This document shows positions 61,454 to 64,000 of a stretch of DNA of 64,000 bases, one piece after another. The notes under the pieces are model-generated. The model saw nothing but the letters and a program-made list of their open reading frames with translations. It had not been told where the DNA came from and made no database searches. Both the position numbers and the translations under genes were made by a program. Every line of letters begins with the position of its first letter. The stretch's first letter is position 1. The DNA comes from Uliginosibacterium flavum. GTDB taxonomy: Bacteria > Pseudomonadota > Gammaproteobacteria > Burkholderiales > Rhodocyclaceae. The stretch is taken from the NCBI RefSeq assembly GCF_040566545.1, contig NZ_JBEWZI010000001.1, forward strand, positions 1-64,000, written 5' to 3'.

Positions 61454-61499
61454 TCCCACCTCCCGGATCATTGCAGTATTAATCAATCGTTCAGGCCTA

Positions 61500-61527
61500 T
61501 TAACGACCGAGAAACAATAGTTCTTGA
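61500..61527 (-). promoter_or_regulatory. Weak candidate sigma-28 promoter for the MCP gene
   Basis: On the reverse strand TCAAG, 15 bases, GTCGTTAA: six of eight matches to the FliA -10 and a partial -35, about 50 bases before the MCP start. Chemoreceptor genes are commonly FliA-dependent, so it is plausible but unproven. Confidence 0.35.
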
Positions 61528-61542
61528 GGCAGGCAGAATACG

Positions 61543-61578
61543 AAAAACGCCCGAGGGCGTAAGCCCCCGGGCGTTTTT
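61543..61578 (-). terminator. Hairpin terminator between the peroxiredoxin and MCP genes
   Basis: CGCCCGAGGGC (61548-61558) pairs with GCCCCCGGGCG (61563-61573) around a four-base loop; the outer flanks are A5 and T6. On the leftward strand the single mismatch becomes a G-U pair, so it suits the leftward peroxiredoxin transcript. Confidence 0.85.
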
Positions 61579-61598
61579 TATGAAACCAACGTGAAAAC

Positions 61599-62201
61599 TT
61601 AGAGCGCCTTGGCGTTCTCGGCCAGATACTGAGCCACACCAGCGGTCGAAGCGGTCATGCCCTTGGCACCTTTTTTCCAGCCAGCCGGGCAGACTTCTCC
61701 GTGCTCTTCAGAGAATTGCAGCGCGTCGATCACGCGAATCAGCTCGTCGATATCGCGACCCAACGGCAGGTTGTTGATCACCTGATGCTGCACCACACCG
61801 CTCTTGTCGATCAGGAAGGTGCCACGCAATGCCACGCCAGCGCCAGCGAGTTCGACGTCATAGGCCTTGCAGATTTCGTGTTTGACGTCAGCCACCATGG
61901 TGTAACCGACCTGACCGATACCGCCCTTGTCGACCGGCGTATTCTTCCAGGCCAGATGAGAGAACTGGGAGTCAATCGAGATGCCCAGAACTTCGACATT
62001 GCGCTTCTTGAACTCTTCCAGACGGTGATCGAAAGCGATCAGCTCGGACGGGCACACGAAGGTGAAGTCGAGCGGGTAGAAGAAGATCGCGACATATTTA
62101 CCCTTGTTCACTTCGGACAGGGTGATGTCCTTGAATTCGTTATTGCCCAGAACCGCGGTAGCGGTGAAATCGGGGGCTTGCTTGCCAACCAGAACGGCCA
62201 T
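61599..62201 (-). CDS. Typical 2-Cys peroxiredoxin (AhpC/Prx)
   Basis: The 200-residue protein has the peroxidatic Cys50 in FYPLDFTFVCPSELIAF, and the resolving Cys171 in HGEVCPAGWKKGAKGM, within a GG-LG / YF-type C-terminal region. It reduces hydrogen peroxide and organic peroxides using a thioredoxin- or AhpF-type donor. No ahpF or reductase gene adjoins it. It is a single leftward gene with its own terminator. Confidence 0.95.
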   Translation of the reverse strand: MAVLVGKQAPDFTATAVLGNNEFKDITLSEVNKGKYVAIFFYPLDFTFVCPSELIAFDHRLEEFKKRNVEVLGISIDSQFSHLAWKNTPVDKGGIGQVGYTMVADVKHEICKAYDVELAGAGVALRGTFLIDKSGVVQHQVINNLPLGRDIDELIRVIDALQFSEEHGEVCPAGWKKGAKGMTASTAGVAQYLAENAKAL

Positions 62202-62326
62202 GATGAATCCTCTCTCTTGCTTTTATCCGGCGCTTACCTGAGTGCACCGAAGGGTTTTAGGAATCCCGATTATGGTTGCCGCTGCCTTGAAGGTAAACCC
62301 CGAAGTCGATTAACTCAGCCTATTGA

Positions 62327-62614
62327 TCAGATAGTTGGACGTCTCTCGAAGCCCTGCGCCCGCTCTGGCGACTCTTCCACCCACACCTCGTCCACTCGGG
62401 CACCTGCTGGACCAAAGCTCGCCCAGTGAATCATCGCAGCTACCGCAGCCTGCGGACCACAAAGCAGAGCCTCGACCCGTCCGTCACGCAGATTGCGCAC
62501 CCAGCCATTCACACGCAGCTTGCGCGCCTCCTGTGCCATGAACCAGCGAAAGCCGACGCCTTGCACGATGCCGCGAATCAGCAGATGACGGGCGACATCT
62601 TCGTCCTGACTCAT
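62327..62614 (-). CDS. acyP: Acylphosphatase
   Basis: A 95-residue AcyP with LLIRGIVQGVGFRWFMAQEA (catalytic Arg23) and VNGWVRNLRDGRVEALLCG (catalytic Asn41). It hydrolyses acyl phosphates in the cytoplasm. It overlaps the stop of the SulP gene (ATGA) and probably shares its transcript. Confidence 0.93.
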   Translation of the reverse strand: MSQDEDVARHLLIRGIVQGVGFRWFMAQEARKLRVNGWVRNLRDGRVEALLCGPQAAVAAMIHWASFGPAGARVDEVWVEESPERAQGFERRPTI

Positions 62615-64000
62615 TCAGTCTCACCCTGGATTTCACGCCCCCGCTGCAAGGCCGCATCGATGTCCGCACACAGGTTATGCACCCCGATTTCCGCCCCGAA
62701 ACCGGAGCGCCGCAGGATCGACAGCGGCTGCTTGCCCAACGCACATAACACCAGCGAAGCGCCCTTCTTGCTCAAGCCCTTGTGCAAACCTTCCAACCAA
62801 TCGACACCGGACGTGTCGATATTGAGTACATCGCGCATATTCAGCACCAGCACCTCGACCTCCAGGCGCGCCGGATCGATCTGCGCATCGAGTTTGGCGA
62901 CTGCGCCGAAGAACAGCGAACCGCGCAGTTCAAAAGCCAGCAAGCCGGGACGCAAAGTCACGCCAAGTGGCTCGGCGGTGGTCAGATCCTGCATCCGGTA
63001 AATGAAGAACAGGCTGGCCAGCAGCATGCCTATTTCCACCGCAATGGTCAGATCAAAGAGTACCGTCAGGAAAAAAGTTGCCAGCAGCACAATCCGGTAA
63101 TTCCACGAGAAGTGCTTCAGGCGCACAAACTCATGCCACTCGCCCATACGCACGGCCGTCACGATCACGATCGCAGCCAGCACCGGAATCGGCACCCAGG
63201 CCGCCAGCGGCGCCGCCACCAGCACAATTGCCAGCAGGGTCAGCGCATGCACGATGCCCGCCACCGGCGTACGGCCACCGGCCCGCACGTTCGTCGAGGT
63301 GCGGGCAATCGCACCGGTCGCCGCAATCCCGCCAAAAAAAGGCGTCGCAATGTTCGCCATCCCCTGCGCGATCAGTTCCTGATTCGGATCATGCTTGTCA
63401 TCAACTTGCGGATCCACAACACGCGCGGCCAGCAAAGACTCGATGGCTCCCAGCAAGGCAATCGTGATCGCTGGCGACAACAGGCTGCCCAGACGGCTCA
63501 ACTCCGGCAAGGGGAAGGAAAACGATGGCAAACCTTGCGGAATGCCGTTGAAACGGCTGCCAATGGTCTCGACCGGCAAATCCAGCAACACCCCGAGCGC
63601 GGTACCCAGCAACAGGCCCATCAGCAGCGCTGGCACTGCGGCAGCACGCGGGTAGCGCCGCCCGAGCGCATCCCAGGCATACTTCAACGCCACCGTCGCC
63701 AGCGCCAGCCCAGCCGCGTACGGGTTGATGGTCGGCGCCAATTGAATCAAGGCCTGCATGCGCGCAAAGAATTCAGCCGGCAAGGCCTCGCCGCCCATGC
63801 CGAAAAAATCCTTGATCTGCGACAGCGCCAGCACCACGCCGATGCCATTGGTAAAGCCGATCACCACCGAAATCGGGATGAAACGGATCAGATTTCCCAT
63901 ACGCGTCAGTCCCATCATCAGCAGGATGATGCCCGCCATGAAGGTCGCCGCCAGCATGTTGTTGACGCCGTACGCCACCACGATGCCATACAGGATGGGG
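62611..64000 (-). CDS. SulP-family anion transporter with STAS domain (5' end beyond the window)
   Basis: The reverse frame stays open to the window edge (463 codons visible). The membrane part carries LIRFIPISVVIGFTNGIGVV, GIAATGAIARTSTNVRAGGR and TPVAGIVHALTLLAIVLVAA, characteristic of SulP permeases. A C-terminal STAS domain (VLVLNMRDVLNIDTSGVDWL) follows. The substrate (sulfate, bicarbonate, dicarboxylate or other) cannot be told from this. About 100 N-terminal residues should lie outside the window. Confidence 0.92.
   Translation of the reverse strand, partial: PILYGIVVAYGVNNMLAATFMAGIILLMMGLTRMGNLIRFIPISVVIGFTNGIGVVLALSQIKDFFGMGGEALPAEFFARMQALIQLAPTINPYAAGLALATVALKYAWDALGRRYPRAAAVPALLMGLLLGTALGVLLDLPVETIGSRFNGIPQGLPSFSFPLPELSRLGSLLSPAITIALLGAIESLLAARVVDPQVDDKHDPNQELIAQGMANIATPFFGGIAATGAIARTSTNVRAGGRTPVAGIVHALTLLAIVLVAAPLAAWVPIPVLAAIVIVTAVRMGEWHEFVRLKHFSWNYRIVLLATFFLTVLFDLTIAVEIGMLLASLFFIYRMQDLTTAEPLGVTLRPGLLAFELRGSLFFGAVAKLDAQIDPARLEVEVLVLNMRDVLNIDTSGVDWLEGLHKGLSKKGASLVLCALGKQPLSILRRSGFGAEIGVHNLCADIDAALQRGREIQGETE

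Overview
The window is high-G+C, gene-dense chromosomal DNA of a flagellated Gram-negative bacterium, most likely a betaproteobacterium. The pointers are the flgN-flgM-flgA / flgBCDEFGHIJ arrangement, the glnB-nadE pair, the mltG-tmk-holB run, and a complete-looking Proteobacterial type VI secretion (T6SS) cluster with outer-membrane lipoproteins, P- and L-ring genes and a Tat substrate. The genus cannot be fixed from the sequence alone.

Layout. 1-5.1 kb: an IS110-family transposase cut by the window edge, a small lipoprotein, a small secreted beta-rich protein, an orphan ParA-type ATPase, a HemG-type flavodoxin and a hypothetical protein, with intergenic repeats and one apparent frameshifted remnant. 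5.2-27.4 kb: a divergent T6SS cluster. The leftward arm is tssA-tssB-tssC-hcp-hcp-tagJ-tssE-tssF-tssG-tssH(clpV) plus a 143-residue unknown; the rightward arm is tssJ-tssK-tssL(OmpA)-tssM-tagF and a membrane Ser/Thr kinase. No vgrG, PAAR, fha or pppA gene is present here. 27.4-28.4 kb: two unknown membrane proteins. 28.4-31.6 kb: an Old Yellow Enzyme, glnB (PII) and nadE, leftward. 31.6-37.5 kb: an exported DUF1800/DUF1501 pair behind a perfect TGTGA-N6-TCACA site, then prfC and a translationally overlapping nucleotidyltransferase.

37.5-39.1 kb is the most accessory-looking stretch. It holds a perfect 23-bp hairpin repeat, a MITE-like element with about 38-bp inverted ends, and a two-gene, visibly lower-G+C module: a 110-residue Lys/Ser-rich repeat protein and a 212-residue protein with a TIR / nucleoside-deoxyribosyltransferase-like signature. 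A strong terminator and another copy of the repeat end follow it. This is the best candidate here for an undescribed, possibly defensive, system.

39.1-49.5 kb: flagellar genes flgJ to flgB leftward and flgA, flgM, flgN rightward, then an orphan motD. A near-consensus sigma-54 site precedes flgB and a near-perfect sigma-28 (FliA) site precedes flgM, which suggests a tiered cascade. 49.6-55 kb: ppiD, tRNA-Asp(GTC), tRNA-Val(TAC), an HU gene, holB, tmk and mltG, leftward. 55-64 kb: ygfZ, two overlapping MscS-type channels, an RsmB/NOP RNA methyltransferase, a methyl-accepting chemotaxis protein, a 2-Cys peroxiredoxin, acylphosphatase and a SulP transporter cut by the window end.

A family of degenerate GAAGAGCC...CTCTTCAGGCAGGC palindromic repeats lies in many intergenic gaps. 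Two further families (GCGACTGAAGTCGC hairpins and 7-bp tandem repeats) also recur.
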